Below, piece by piece: positions 17,034 through 25,987 of a stretch of 64,000 nt of DNA (the first letter of the stretch is position 1; every line of letters begins with the position of its first letter). This DNA is from CAVTRI01 sp963737075 (lineage in GTDB: Bacteria; Actinomycetota; Acidimicrobiia; Acidimicrobiales; Palsa-688). The notes beneath the pieces were generated by a model. It was not told where the DNA came from, did not search any database, and worked only from the letters and a program-made list of their open reading frames with translations. Made by a program: the position numbers and the translations under genes. Where the stretch lies: contig CAVTRI010000001.1 in NCBI GenBank assembly GCA_963737075.1, positions 2,108,001 to 2,172,000 on the forward strand, in the 5' to 3' direction.

Positions 17034-18089
17034 CTACGCTGCCGGGGCCCCGCTCCGCCCGAACATCTCGTCTGCCGCCTGCGCAAGCTCCGCCGACGGG
17101 TCGCCCGCCGGCACCGCCCACCCCTTGACGCGCCGGAAGTACAGCTGGGCGTCCGACTCGACAGTGAAACCGACGCCTCCGAGCACGTGCACGCCGACAG
17201 TCGCAGCCTGCATCGCCGTTTCTTCCGCATAGAGGAACGCCATCGGCACGAGATGCCGCTCGGACTGAGGCTCGTGGTCTGCGAACCACGCCGCCTTTCC
17301 GACCAGCCGGCGAGCCGTGTCCACGCCTATCGCCACGTCGGCAAGGGCGTGCGACACCGCCTGGTAGGTGCCGATCGGCGCCCCGAATGCCACCCGCGAG
17401 CGGGCGTGGTCGACGCCGATGTCCAGGACCGCGCCCGCCATACCCACGAGCGCGGCGGCAATCAGCAGTTTCCATTCTCGGCGAGCCTGTTCGTACACGC
17501 TGGTCGCCGCCGTGCCCGTTGTCAGCACTACTGAGCCGGTCGCGCCGAGATCCCACCAGGCGATCGGTGCCCGGCCCTGGTTCGCGGGTTGGTGGCGCGG
17601 CTCGTCGCTGGCGGTCAATACCAGAGCATCATCGACCAGTCCGACGACGCCGTCGGCCACGGCTGCAGCGGGCACGAGTTGTGGACCGCTGCCTGTATGG
17701 AGCGCCAACGTGAGCAGCCGCGATCCGTCGATGGCGTCCGTCAGCGGGCCGTCGCCCACCGACGGGGCGACAGCCGCCAGGGCACGCGCGGCCACCGCGG
17801 CTTCGATCATCGGCACGGGGGCCAGCCGCCTCCCCAGTTGCTCGGCCACGAGCATCAGCTCCACCAGACCGGCACCGTCGCCACCGACCGATTCCGGAAG
17901 ACCCATGGCCACGACGCGCATGTCGACCAGTCGTCTCCACAGGTCTGCATCGAAGCCGTGCGGCTCGGCTGCTCGAACACGCGTCATCGGGCACTGCGTG
18001 TCGAAGAAGGAAGCGAACACGTCCCGCAGCGCCTCCTGCTCCTCGCTGAGGCTGTAATCCGCTTTGCGCAGCACCGTCTCCGTCGCCAT
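17034..18089 (-). CDS. Acyl-CoA dehydrogenase family protein, second subunit of a pair
   Basis: 351 residues from ATG at 18089. LSEEQEALRDVFASFF at the N-terminus, MGLPESVGGDGAGLVEL, a diverged middle domain without the usual FCxTEP signature, then ARSRVAFGAPIGTYQAVSH and HVLGGVGFTVESDAQLYFRR. The poor middle domain and the tandem partner suggest that it is the non-catalytic or FAD-sharing half of a heteromeric dehydrogenase, as in mycobacterial FadE pairs. Upstream lies the 900-bp non-coding repeat block, so any promoter must be within or next to the heptamer repeats. Confidence 0.9.
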   Translation of the reverse strand: MATETVLRKADYSLSEEQEALRDVFASFFDTQCPMTRVRAAEPHGFDADLWRRLVDMRVVAMGLPESVGGDGAGLVELMLVAEQLGRRLAPVPMIEAAVAARALAAVAPSVGDGPLTDAIDGSRLLTLALHTGSGPQLVPAAAVADGVVGLVDDALVLTASDEPRHQPANQGRAPIAWWDLGATGSVVLTTGTAATSVYEQARREWKLLIAAALVGMAGAVLDIGVDHARSRVAFGAPIGTYQAVSHALADVAIGVDTARRLVGKAAWFADHEPQSERHLVPMAFLYAEETAMQAATVGVHVLGGVGFTVESDAQLYFRRVKGWAVPAGDPSAELAQAADEMFGRSGAPAA

Positions 18090-18148
18090 GTCATCCCTCG
18101 ATCTGGTGGTCGTGACATGGTACAGGGTTGTCAGCTTGGGCCCACCGG

Positions 18149-18309
18149 CGGCGTTGGCGATTGGCGGTTGGCCGTCGGCGTTCGGCGGTTGGCGGTTGGC
18201 TTGCATTCGGCGGTTGGCTTGCATTCGTCAGCTGGCTTGCGTTGGCCGTCGGCGTTCGGCGTTCGGCGGTTGGCGGTTGGCGTTCGGCTTGCGCTCGGCG
18301 CCTTCGGCT
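18149..18309. repeat. Heptamer repeat tract (GGCGGTT/GGCGTTC variants)
   Basis: About 160 bp built from 7-nt words of the pattern GGCNNTY: GGCGGTT, GGCGATT, GGCCGTC and GGCGTTC, with two longer GGCTTGCATTC words. Frames through it give low-complexity, Pro/Asn-rich or Gly/Trp-rich translations on either strand, so it is not taken as coding. It lies 60 bp upstream of the acyl-CoA dehydrogenase start. Confidence 0.8.
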
Positions 18310-18326
18310 AAAGAGCGCGACCGATT

Positions 18327-18445
18327 GCGCCATCCTCCGCCGGATGGCGCGACCCTGCGCCAGGCCATGTTCTCCTGGCGCGTTTACGCGTCACATGTGA
18401 CGCCGCAGCGCGCCCCGCGTGATGTGACGCAGGCGCGTTCGCGCC
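18327..18445. repeat. Cluster of GCGC-tipped inverted repeats
   Basis: Four hairpins in 119 bp: GCGCCATCC/GGATGGCGC (18327-18350, 6-nt loop), GCGCCAGG/CCTGGCGC (18357-18381), the perfect 16-bp palindrome GCGTCACATGTGACGC (18388-18403) and GGCGCG/CGCGCC (18432-18445). ATGTGACGC is repeated at 18422. The following 270 bp (to about 18715) are also unusually rich in GCGC but I see no gene in them. Confidence 0.7.
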
Positions 18446-18720
18446 AAGTCCTGGTGAGTGGCGCGATAGCGCTTCATGTTTCAGGAGGTTCCCTCGCGCA
18501 GCGCGCCGCCTACAGCACGCGACACGCAACGCCGCGCGCCAGCGCGGCAGTTGGCGCTGGTCGAGGACGCACGCTGCGCGCAGGGACGCCACCCTGGCGC
18601 TCTCGCGCACAGCCTGATGGAGGACGACGTCCGGATTGGCCTGCTGGCGCGCGGCGTAAGTCCCTTCAGTGGCCAAGCTGCGCGGCACGAGCCCTCGGCA
18701 GGCTGCGCAGGATGCGCGCT

Positions 18721-18985
18721 ACGAGCGAGCGTGGCGGCACGAGCGAAGATGCGCGGCGCAAGCGATGCGCCCCACGAGCGAGCGTGGCGGCACGAGCGAA
18801 GATGCGCGGCGCAAGCGATGCGCCCCACGAGCGAGCGTGGCGGCACGAGCGAAGATGCGCGGCGCAAGCGATGCGCCCCACGAGCGAGCGTGGCGGCACG
18901 AGGGAAGATGCGCGGCGCAAGCGATGCGCCCCACGAGCGAGCGTGGCGGCACGAGGGAAGATGCGCGGCGCAAGCGATGGGTGCC
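18721..18985. repeat. 53-bp tandem repeat, five units
   Basis: Units start at 18721, 18774, 18827, 18880 and 18933, each beginning ACGAGCGAGCGTGGCGGCAC; a sixth start at 18986 breaks down. Units 4 and 5 differ by a small change (ACGAGGGAAG for ACGAGCGAAG) and unit 5 ends in a diverged sequence. 53 is not a multiple of three, so no frame is kept, and the open frames through it are a by-product. No unique spacers, so it is not CRISPR. Confidence 0.92.
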
Positions 18986-19008
18986 ACGAGCAGTCGAGCC
19001 TGTCCCCA

Positions 19009-19872
19009 CTAAGGATTCGCAGCCGCGCCGACGACGTCCAGGAACGCTTCGATCTGCTCCAGGTAATGGCCGACGGACTCGCTCACGACGCTCACCCGCA
19101 CCATGGTCGCGCCCGCTGCCTGCGCATCCCGCACAGCAGCCACGGCGTCGCCGGGGCGGCCCAGAGGGTCGAGGCGCCTTTCGGTCCCGAGGATCACCTC
19201 GAAGCCGCTAGGCACATCCACCCTGCGCAGCAAGGCCGCGATGTCGGCCAGCTTGAGGGCGAACGGCACCCAGCCGTCGCCCAGCTCTACCGCCCGCCTC
19301 AGCGAGCGCGCCGTCCGCCCGCCGATCCAGAACGGGATATGCGCTTGCACGGCGTGCGGCTCGACAACAAGCCCGCGATAGGAGTAATAGGGCCCATCCC
19401 AGGTCGGGATGCGCTCCGGAAGGGAGGCCCGCAGCGCCCGGATGGCGTCGTCGGCACGGGGTCCCCGATCCGCAAACGGCGCTCCCAGCAGCGCGAACTC
19501 CTCCTCGAGGGATCCGACGCCGACCCCGAGAATGAGCCGTCCGCTGCTTATCGCGTCGAGGGTCCCGTAGCGCTTTGCGATCGCCAGTGGGTGGTGGTAA
19601 CCGAGGACCAACACATTGGTTGCGAACCGCACGTGCTGCGTGATCGCCGCCATATAACCAAAGGTGGCCAGCGGGTCCCAGTAGGAGCCGCCGCGCACGG
19701 GCTCGGCGGCTTCGGGCACGGCAACATGCTCGCTGCAGGTGACGTGGTCGTACCCGAGCCGATCTGCGGCCCGGGCGATGGCGTCGAGCTCGCTGACGCC
19801 CGCCGCTGCTTCCCAGGTGGCGTGGGCTCTTGGTACCTGAACAACGACTGGAGTGCTGAGGCCGAACCGCAC
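19009..19872 (-). CDS. LLM-class (luciferase-like) F420-dependent oxidoreductase
   Basis: 287 residues from GTG at 19872. TIM-barrel family that uses reduced F420 or FMN. Visible: RFGLSTPVVVQ, DRLGYDHVTCSEHV, RFATNVLVLGYHHPLAIAKRYGTLD, and GRLILGVGVGSLEEEF, the usual LLM barrel blocks. It sits 14 bp downstream of an SDR in the same orientation, as the last gene of a SnoaL-SDR-LLM operon. Confidence 0.88.
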   Translation of the reverse strand: MRFGLSTPVVVQVPRAHATWEAAAGVSELDAIARAADRLGYDHVTCSEHVAVPEAAEPVRGGSYWDPLATFGYMAAITQHVRFATNVLVLGYHHPLAIAKRYGTLDAISSGRLILGVGVGSLEEEFALLGAPFADRGPRADDAIRALRASLPERIPTWDGPYYSYRGLVVEPHAVQAHIPFWIGGRTARSLRRAVELGDGWVPFALKLADIAALLRRVDVPSGFEVILGTERRLDPLGRPGDAVAAVRDAQAAGATMVRVSVVSESVGHYLEQIEAFLDVVGAAANP

Positions 19873-19886
19873 GCGCGAGCGCCTCG

Positions 19887-20699
19887 TCAGTCCCGTGCCG
19901 GCACCGGTGGGCCACCGGCCGCCGCGATGTCCTCGAAGTCGAACGTATGGCCCGTCCAATCGGTCGGCTGGCGGAGCAGCCACACCAGATGAGCAGCCGC
20001 CTCAGTCGTCGACATCACTCCGGACATCCCTCCGCCTCCTGTCGCCACCTCCTCGCCCTGGGTCTGCCGCACGTACTCGAAGCCTTCGGTGGCCACGATC
20101 CGGTCCACCCGCAACGTGTTGACTGCGATCCCTCCCTCGGCGAGCTCCCGGCTCATCGAATCGCTCCACGCCTCCAAGGCCCGTTTGCTCGCGGCGTAGA
20201 GAGCAAGACCGGGGGTCACCGAACGGGACGCCCCCGAGCTGACATTGAGCACCCGGCCGCAGCTCCGTTCGAGCATCCCCGGAATGAAACCGTGGCACAG
20301 CTGCATGGGCGCCACGACCTGGATCCGAAAGGCGGTCTGCCATCGCCGCCAAGGGACGCTCATGATCGGCCCGTTGGATGTGTAGGCCGCGTTGTTGACG
20401 AGGATGTCGCAGCGACCGTGCCAGTCGAGGGTCCGCTCGATCACCTGTTGCGTCTGGTCGGCATCAGCGAGGTCCGCCTGTACGGCGAGCGCCTCGACAC
20501 CTTCAGCCTCGAGCTGTGCGACCACCTCTTCGACGGTCCCGGGTAAGCGCCGATCGGCCGAGTGATCGCTGGTTCGGCCAACGACGACGATCCGTGCCCC
20601 TTCGTGGCCCAGGGCCTCCGCGGTGGCCCTGCCGATCCCTCGCGTGGCGCCGGTTACCACGGCCACTGCGCCCCTTACCTCGGAGGAGGGTCGGGACAT
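19887..20699 (-). CDS. Short-chain dehydrogenase/reductase (SDR)
   Basis: 270 residues. VVTGATRGIGRA, DILVNNAAYTSNG, LNVSSGASRS (Ser), LYAASKRAL (Tyr, Lys). The C-terminal half departs from the common ITGQ ending: HLVWLLRQPTDWTGHTFDF. The ATG at 20699 shares its A with the TGA of the upstream SnoaL-like gene (TGATG), a translational coupling; a TTG one codon earlier is less likely. Confidence 0.9.
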   Translation of the reverse strand: MSRPSSEVRGAVAVVTGATRGIGRATAEALGHEGARIVVVGRTSDHSADRRLPGTVEEVVAQLEAEGVEALAVQADLADADQTQQVIERTLDWHGRCDILVNNAAYTSNGPIMSVPWRRWQTAFRIQVVAPMQLCHGFIPGMLERSCGRVLNVSSGASRSVTPGLALYAASKRALEAWSDSMSRELAEGGIAVNTLRVDRIVATEGFEYVRQTQGEEVATGGGGMSGVMSTTEAAAHLVWLLRQPTDWTGHTFDFEDIAAAGGPPVPARD

Positions 20700-21202
20700 C
20701 AAGGCTGTGGGTCAAGCGCACGGGCGAGAATGGCCCTGGCTTCGGGACTTCCGTCCAGCGTCTGGTTGACCCGTCCCTCGACACGCCAGCCTGCCGGTGT
20801 TCGCCGAAAATCCCAGTGGTTCGCCGATACCCGCCAGACCTCATAGCCGTTATCGGTATGCCGATAGACCCGGGAATACCCGGTCGCGGCAGCCGTGTCA
20901 CCGTTGACCCGCACCACGGGCAGCGCCAAAATGTGAGCGCACCCCTGCCGGATGAGCGCCTGATGGCCGTCGCTCAGCACCATCGCCGCGACCTCTGCTG
21001 GCCCGTCCAGACGATGGGTGCCCTCTGCTTCAAACTCGTAGTACCCGTTCTCATGCCACAGGGCGCCGGCAGCGTCGCTGCTGCCGGTGTCCACAGCGGG
21101 ACCATAACTGCTGATCAGGCGGTACAACTCGAGTTGGTCCTCCAGCAGCCTGACCCGTTCCTCCAAGGCCGCGATGCGTGCATCCCGCTGCGTTTCTTCC
21201 AC
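20699..21202 (-). CDS. SnoaL-like / nuclear transport factor 2 family protein
   Basis: 167 residues from GTG at 21202, with GAGGAGGGGG eight bases before. A short coiled-coil-like N-terminus (LEERVRLLEDQLELY) precedes the cone-shaped barrel: YRLISSYGPAVDTG, GALWHENGYYEFEA, and C-terminal ANHWDFRRTPAGWRVEGRVN. Members act as small isomerases, dehydratases or hydrolases; no reaction can be assigned. Paralogues of the same fold at 36042, 51102 and 53371. Confidence 0.82.
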   Translation of the reverse strand: MEETQRDARIAALEERVRLLEDQLELYRLISSYGPAVDTGSSDAAGALWHENGYYEFEAEGTHRLDGPAEVAAMVLSDGHQALIRQGCAHILALPVVRVNGDTAAATGYSRVYRHTDNGYEVWRVSANHWDFRRTPAGWRVEGRVNQTLDGSPEARAILARALDPQP

Positions 21203-21330
21203 AGGTCTTCCCCCTCCTCGTCGCGGCGCCGAACTCGACAACAGTGTATCGTGCAGGCGTGCGCCCGGTCGACGTCCAGCGGGTGGAGCGGTCTACGGGA
21301 ACGGGGCAGTCTTCAGAAGAGGGAGCAGTC

Positions 21331-22116
21331 ATGGTGCTCGAACGTTTCCGTCTCGCCGGCCGGGGGGCGCTTGTCGCAGGGGCGGGGAGAGGGATCGGCG
21401 CCGCGTGCGCGCTGGCCCTGGCCGAAGCCGGCGCAGATGTCATGGTCAGCTCGCGCACCTCGCCCGAACTGGACGCTGTGTGCGAACGGATCGCCCAGAT
21501 GGGAAGACGTGCTCATCCCGTTGTCGCTGACCTGACCGACGTCGACAACCTGCCCAACGTGGTCGATACGGCGGTCCAACGGCTGGGGCACATCGACATT
21601 CTCGTCAACACCGTCGGCGGCGGAACCCCCAGGCCATTTAGCGAGCTCACCGCCGAGGCGATCTTCGACTCGCTACGAGCCAACGCAGTCGTGGCGTTCG
21701 AACTCACCCGGCTCTGCGTCCCCCATATGCTTGCCGTCGGGAGCGGCTCGGTGGTGCACATTTCATCCACCATGGGTCACGTCCGTGACCGTGGCTACAC
21801 CGCCTACGGCACGGGAAAAGCTGCCGTCGAACATCTCACCCGGCAGCTCGCTATCGACTTGGCGCCGAGGATTCGCGTAAACGCGGTGGCACCGGGTGCG
21901 ATCGAAACCGATTCCCTTCGCAGCGTGCTGACCGACGATATCCGGGCGACCATGACCAGTTTGACGCCCCTCCAGCGCATTGGCGACCCTACCGATATCG
22001 CACTTGCCGTGCTCTTCTTGGCATCTGACGCGAGCAGCTACGTGACGGGAAAGATTCTCCATGTCGACGGCGGGCAAGAAGCGAGCAACCTGCCGCTGCC
22101 GATTCCCGATCTGTAG
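21331..22116 (+). CDS. Short-chain dehydrogenase/reductase (SDR)
   Basis: 261 residues from ATG at 21331, ribosome site AGAGGGAG six bases upstream. GAGRGIGAA, DILVNTVGGGTPR, HISSTMGHVRDRG (Ser), YGTGKAAV (Tyr, Lys), YVTGKILHVDGGQEA. Stands alone on the plus strand, divergent from the SnoaL-like operon and facing the mycofactocin-type SDR with 14 bp between the stops. Confidence 0.92.
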   Translation: MVLERFRLAGRGALVAGAGRGIGAACALALAEAGADVMVSSRTSPELDAVCERIAQMGRRAHPVVADLTDVDNLPNVVDTAVQRLGHIDILVNTVGGGTPRPFSELTAEAIFDSLRANAVVAFELTRLCVPHMLAVGSGSVVHISSTMGHVRDRGYTAYGTGKAAVEHLTRQLAIDLAPRIRVNAVAPGAIETDSLRSVLTDDIRATMTSLTPLQRIGDPTDIALAVLFLASDASSYVTGKILHVDGGQEASNLPLPIPDL

Positions 22117-22130
22117 AGACTCGGCGATCC

Positions 22131-22940
22131 CTACCGATTGAGCTTGCCGCAGTCCACGCGGATCTGTCCGCCCGTCATGTACTTGGATTCGTCGGAGGCC
22201 AGGAACGCCACCACGGCGGCGACATCCTCGGGCTGCATGATCTCGACCGGTAAGGCGTTCATAAACACGGGCCCCAACGTCTCAGCGTTCGCCTCCACCA
22301 GCGGCAAGAGGTCCGGTTCGTGGTACATCGGAGTCTCCACGCCCGTTGGGTGAATGGTGTTGACACGTATCGAGTACTGAGCGAGCTCGTTGGCCAGGCA
22401 TCGGGCCAGGCCCACCACCCCGTGCTTGGCGGCCGTGTAGCTCACGGTGAACGGCTGACCGTAGAGACCCGCAACAGAACTGGTGATGATGATCGATCCT
22501 CCGTCCTGCTGGCGGATCATGGTGGGTACCGCGACCTTGGTCGTGTTGAAGACACCCGTCAGATTCACGTCGATCACGTTGTGCCACTGCTCGGCCGACA
22601 TTTCCCATGACCACGCGGTATTCAGGATGGCGGCGTTCGCCACCACGATGTCGAGGCGACCGAGCTCTCCGAGACCCTCGTCGACGGCCTTTTGCAGGCC
22701 CGCCAAGTCCCGCACGTCCGACTCGCGGGCAACGACACGGCGCCCCTCTTTCTCGACCAGGCGGGCCGTCTCCTGCAGATCGGCGCTCGTGGCGGGAGGT
22801 AGCTTCGACGTCTCGACCGGACCACAGATGTCGATGGCGAGGATGTCTGCACCTTCGGATGCCAGTCGTACGGCGTGCGCTCGGCCCTGACCTCGCGCGG
22901 CGCCGGTGATGAACGCCACCTTGCCGTCCAGCCGTCCCAT
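22131..22940 (-). CDS. Mycofactocin-coupled SDR family oxidoreductase
   Basis: 269 residues. Opens GRLDGKVAFITGAARGQGR, the signature of the SDR group whose NAD is not exchanged and is recycled by mycofactocin, then ADILAIDICGPVE, an insert before LVEKEGRRVVARESDVRDL, NVIDVNLTGVFNTTK, SYTAAKHGV (Tyr, Lys) and HPTGVETPM. The membership is family knowledge; no mycofactocin biosynthesis gene is in the window. ATG at 22940 was preferred since family members start there; two ATG lie a few codons upstream. Operator site 2 is 39 bp upstream. Confidence 0.9.
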   Translation of the reverse strand: MGRLDGKVAFITGAARGQGRAHAVRLASEGADILAIDICGPVETSKLPPATSADLQETARLVEKEGRRVVARESDVRDLAGLQKAVDEGLGELGRLDIVVANAAILNTAWSWEMSAEQWHNVIDVNLTGVFNTTKVAVPTMIRQQDGGSIIITSSVAGLYGQPFTVSYTAAKHGVVGLARCLANELAQYSIRVNTIHPTGVETPMYHEPDLLPLVEANAETLGPVFMNALPVEIMQPEDVAAVVAFLASDESKYMTGGQIRVDCGKLNR

Positions 22941-22979
22941 GCTCCCTCCCATCCTCATGCTGACGCCAGCAGTATGGGT

Positions 22980-22991
22980 GACACTACTGTC
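22980..22991. promoter_or_regulatory. Operator site 2 (GACA-N4-TGTC)
   Basis: TGACACTACTGTCTT in the gap upstream of the mycofactocin-type SDR, 39 bp before its start. Same pattern as the sites at 5117, 31071, 46323 and 56360. Confidence 0.55.
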
Positions 22992-23016
22992 TTGCGGCAA
23001 GCACCGCGGCGCCGGT

Positions 23017-24541
23017 CTAGCGGCCCTGTCCGGCGGCCTCTCGACATGCTCGCCAGATCCGCTCTGGAGTCAGCGGCATGTCGAGGTGCCGGATGCCCAG
23101 GGAGGCAAGGGCGTCCAGGACCGCGTTCACGACCGCCGGGGGCGCACCGATCGCGCCTGCTTCGCCCGCGCCTTTGGCGCCAAGGGGATTGCGGAACGTC
23201 GGCGTCTCGAGTGGGACAACGCGAAATGCCGGCAACTCCGCGGCCGAGGGGATCGGGTACAGCGCGAAGGATCCGTTGGCCACCTGACCTTCCGCGTCGT
23301 AGACGGCCTCCTCCAGGAGCGCCTGTCCGATGCCCTGCGCCACTCCGCCGTGCACCTGCCCCTCCACGATCGTGGGGTTGATGATTCGGCCGCAGTCGTC
23401 GACCGCAACGTACTCGAGGATCGAGACAGCACCGGTGTCGGTGTCAACCTCGGCTACGCACGCGTGAGCGCCGTACGGGTACGTGAAGGTGTCGGGGTCG
23501 AACGACGCCGAAGCCTCGAGCCCCGGTTCCATGCCCGGTGGCCGTCCTTCCCTGGTGGGCGAGCCGGGTCAGGTCGTAGAGGTCGATGCGGTGAGTGGGT
23601 GTGCCACGGACCTCTACGTTTCGTCCGTTCCATTCGAGATCTGCAGGCTCGGCCTCGAGGACATGGGCAGCCAGCTCGAGCAGCTCGACGTCGCCGATCA
23701 TCGCTCGCCCGTGGGGCGACGACACAGACGACTCGCTGCGGTCTTCTACCCACGCCACAGGCACTCCGAGCTGGCGCGAGAGCAGCGCCGCCAGCACCTC
23801 TTCAGGGAAGATGTTGAACTTCGAACCGAAGGCGCCGCCGACGTCGCCTGCGACCACCCGCACCCGCGCCTCCGACAGCCCCAGGATGTCCGCGAGCTGT
23901 GTGCGCACGAGATGAGGCGCCTGGGTTGAGAGATGCAGTGTCAGCCGCTCGTCGAATGCGGACCAATCGGCGACGAGCGAGCGGGTCTCCATGGGGCTGG
24001 GCAAGAGCCGCTGATGTACTGTCCGCTGCCGGACGACCACGTCGATGCTTCCGAACTTCACGCGCGGGCCACTCGGGATCACGTACGCCACGTTCGTCTG
24101 GAGCTCGGAATGCACGAGCGGGGCGTCGGGCCGCTGCGCGTCTTCGATATCCAGCACGGCTGGCAGGGGCTCATAGTCCACAGCGACCTGTTCCGCGGCG
24201 TCGACGGCCGTGTACCGATCGCGGGCCACCACCACGGCGATGGGATCCCCGACCGCACCCACGACGCCCCTGGCCAGCGGATCGCGGGGGGCGACCGACA
24301 GTGGCAGCGTTGCGCTGACGGGCATGGTCCATGCCGTTACGTCGCCGGTCCACACCGCAAGCACTCCCGCGGTCCGTTGTGCGCGGCCAGTATCCACCGA
24401 CCTCATGCGCGCGTGTGCGTGCGTACTGCGGACAACCTTCATGTGTGCGAGGCGCGGAAGCTGGATGTTGGCGGCAAACCTGCCTCGGCCAGTCAGAAGA
24501 CGCGGGTCTTCCCTCCTGAACCTGACGGGAACTGCGGTCAT
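23017..24541 (-). pseudogene. Molybdenum hydroxylase large subunit (CoxL/XdhB type), internally deleted and frameshifted
   Basis: The family is normally about 760-800 residues and binds molybdopterin cytosine dinucleotide. From ATG at 24541 the N-terminal parts are intact (PRLLTGRGRF, GDPIAVVVARDRYTA, MVGGAF-type block GDVGGAFGSKFNIFPEE). After WVEDRSES...HGRAM near 23700 the sequence jumps directly to LLELAAHVLEAEPADLEW, which belongs some 250-300 residues later. Then a single extra base near 23530-23538 shifts the frame; the rest ends VDDCGRIINPTIVEGQVHGG and GAKGAGEAGAIG. The central Mo-binding part is gone, and no iron-sulphur or FAD subunit gene lies beside it. A clear relic. Confidence 0.88.
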
Positions 24542-24552
24542 CGCGCCCTTCC

Positions 24553-25500
24553 TTAGGGCTTGGCGAGCGGTCGAACCTCGCCTGCGAACCAGCGCAGGAA
24601 GTCAAGGTATTCCTCGGCTGCGTTGCAGATCGGTGGCGCTACGGAGACCCTGGTAATGCCCATCGCGCGGACCCGGGCGAAGCGCTCGAGCAGCCAATCT
24701 CGGTAGGAGTGAAGGTGGGCGGCTGATGCGTCACGCATGGTCGGCGGCTCGAGGTCGCCGACCGGCCCCACCCACGCCACCTCGTAAGAGCCCTCCTTGC
24801 TGGCGAACTCGGGCTGACGGCGAAGGTAGTCAAGCCGCTCGGGGATGTCCTCCAAGCCGAAATTGGTGGGATTTGGCTGCCATCCGTCATGCCGTGCGGC
24901 CCGGCGCAAGGCGGCATTTGAATTGCCTCCCACGTAGATGGGTGGCCATGGTTTCTGAACTGGTTTGGGCTCGAAGGCCAGCCCGTCGACGGTGTAATGG
25001 CGGCCGTGGTAGACAGGTTCGTCTTCTGACCACAACGCCTTCATGGCCTCGAGGATCTCGTCCGTCCGAGCTCCCCGTTGAGAAAACGGCACGCCGAGCA
25101 CGTTGAACTCCTGCTCGGCGTGACCAACACCCACGGCGACGTTCAATCGGCCGCCTGAGAGCACATCGATCGTCGAGAGACTCTTGGCCAGGCTGAGAGG
25201 GTGATGGTAAGGAGCCACGAGCACGGTCGCTTCCACGCGAACCCGCCGGGTAGCACCAGCCACGAATGCCATTGCCGACAGCGCGTGCATCCAGTACGGC
25301 CCGAGGCGGGGCAACTCAAAATAGGGCATCCCAAAGTGCTCGGACACGGTGATGACATCGAAGCCCAGATCGTCGATCGCCGAAACGACGTCCTGAAACT
25401 GCGGAGCGCTCAAGTTGAACGCCCAGTGGTCGTTGTCCAATGGCTGGCCTTGGGCAAACGGGATGTGGTCGTTGCCCGGCATCCTCACTTGGAACTTCAA
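24553..25500 (-). CDS. LLM-class (luciferase-like) F420-dependent oxidoreductase
   Basis: 315 residues. DDLGFDVITVSEHFGMP, LSAMAFVAGATRRVRVEATVLVAP (no reading beyond this), YHHPLSLAKSLSTIDVLSGGR, NVAVGVGHAEQEF, WPPIYVGGNSNAALRRAARHDGW. The start is TTG at 25500, overlapping the stop of the PPOX-type gene as TTGA, with AGGCGG eight bases upstream. It ends 11 bp before the decayed molybdenum enzyme gene. Confidence 0.9.
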   Translation of the reverse strand: MKFQVRMPGNDHIPFAQGQPLDNDHWAFNLSAPQFQDVVSAIDDLGFDVITVSEHFGMPYFELPRLGPYWMHALSAMAFVAGATRRVRVEATVLVAPYHHPLSLAKSLSTIDVLSGGRLNVAVGVGHAEQEFNVLGVPFSQRGARTDEILEAMKALWSEDEPVYHGRHYTVDGLAFEPKPVQKPWPPIYVGGNSNAALRRAARHDGWQPNPTNFGLEDIPERLDYLRRQPEFASKEGSYEVAWVGPVGDLEPPTMRDASAAHLHSYRDWLLERFARVRAMGITRVSVAPPICNAAEEYLDFLRWFAGEVRPLAKP

Positions 25501-25982
25501 CGGCGTTCCGCCTCCTGCTGGAGAGCGGCCAGCGCCCGATCTTCATACCGGTATCTGATCTTCTCGAACGAGAAGCTCGTGGAGTCTTCGTGGCCGACCG
25601 AGAACACCGCACCGTCGCGGCGGTCGGGCTGCACCGGATCAGGGACATCGTCGAGGGCCCGACGCACCTCGTCACCGGTGCCGTGCGGGAGCAACTCAGC
25701 CCGGCCGTGGAGCATGGCCCCTTTGATGCCGTAGTACGAGGAGCCCGATGGCATGGACTCGACCACACAGCAGACCCGGCCGTCCCGGCGGATGTGTTCG
25801 TACGTGCGGGTGTCGGTCGGGACCCGGAAGTAGGCCCGCCCATCGACGTACCTGTAGGCGGCAGCGTCGGCCCACGGGTTGCCGTCGGCGTCGAGGGTGG
25901 CGACGATCAGGCGTTTGAAGGAGTCCAGGAAGTCCTCTAGTTCGTCGGGCGTCATGGTGATGTTGGCGTGCTCTCGTGGCAT
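25497..25982 (-). CDS. PPOX-class (pyridoxamine 5'-phosphate oxidase fold) flavin/F420 protein
   Basis: 161 residues from ATG at 25982. Split-barrel fold: IVATLDADGNPWADAAAYRYVDG, AYFRVPTDTRTYEHIRRDGRVC, MLHGRAELLPHGTGDE. Such proteins bind FMN, F420 or haem; the partner LLM gene overlapping it by 4 bp favours a flavin or F420 role. Preceded by a second PPOX-type gene five bases away. Confidence 0.85.
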   Translation of the reverse strand: MPREHANITMTPDELEDFLDSFKRLIVATLDADGNPWADAAAYRYVDGRAYFRVPTDTRTYEHIRRDGRVCCVVESMPSGSSYYGIKGAMLHGRAELLPHGTGDEVRRALDDVPDPVQPDRRDGAVFSVGHEDSTSFSFEKIRYRYEDRALAALQQEAERR

Positions 25983-25987
25983 CGGCG

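Noticed and set aside
18721..18985. CRISPR array
   Set aside because: Units are contiguous with no unique spacers and no cas genes are near.
18064..19992. Plus-strand open frame of 642 codons
   Set aside because: It runs through the heptamers, the 53-bp repeats and the antisense of the LLM gene; its translation is low-complexity and shows no domain.
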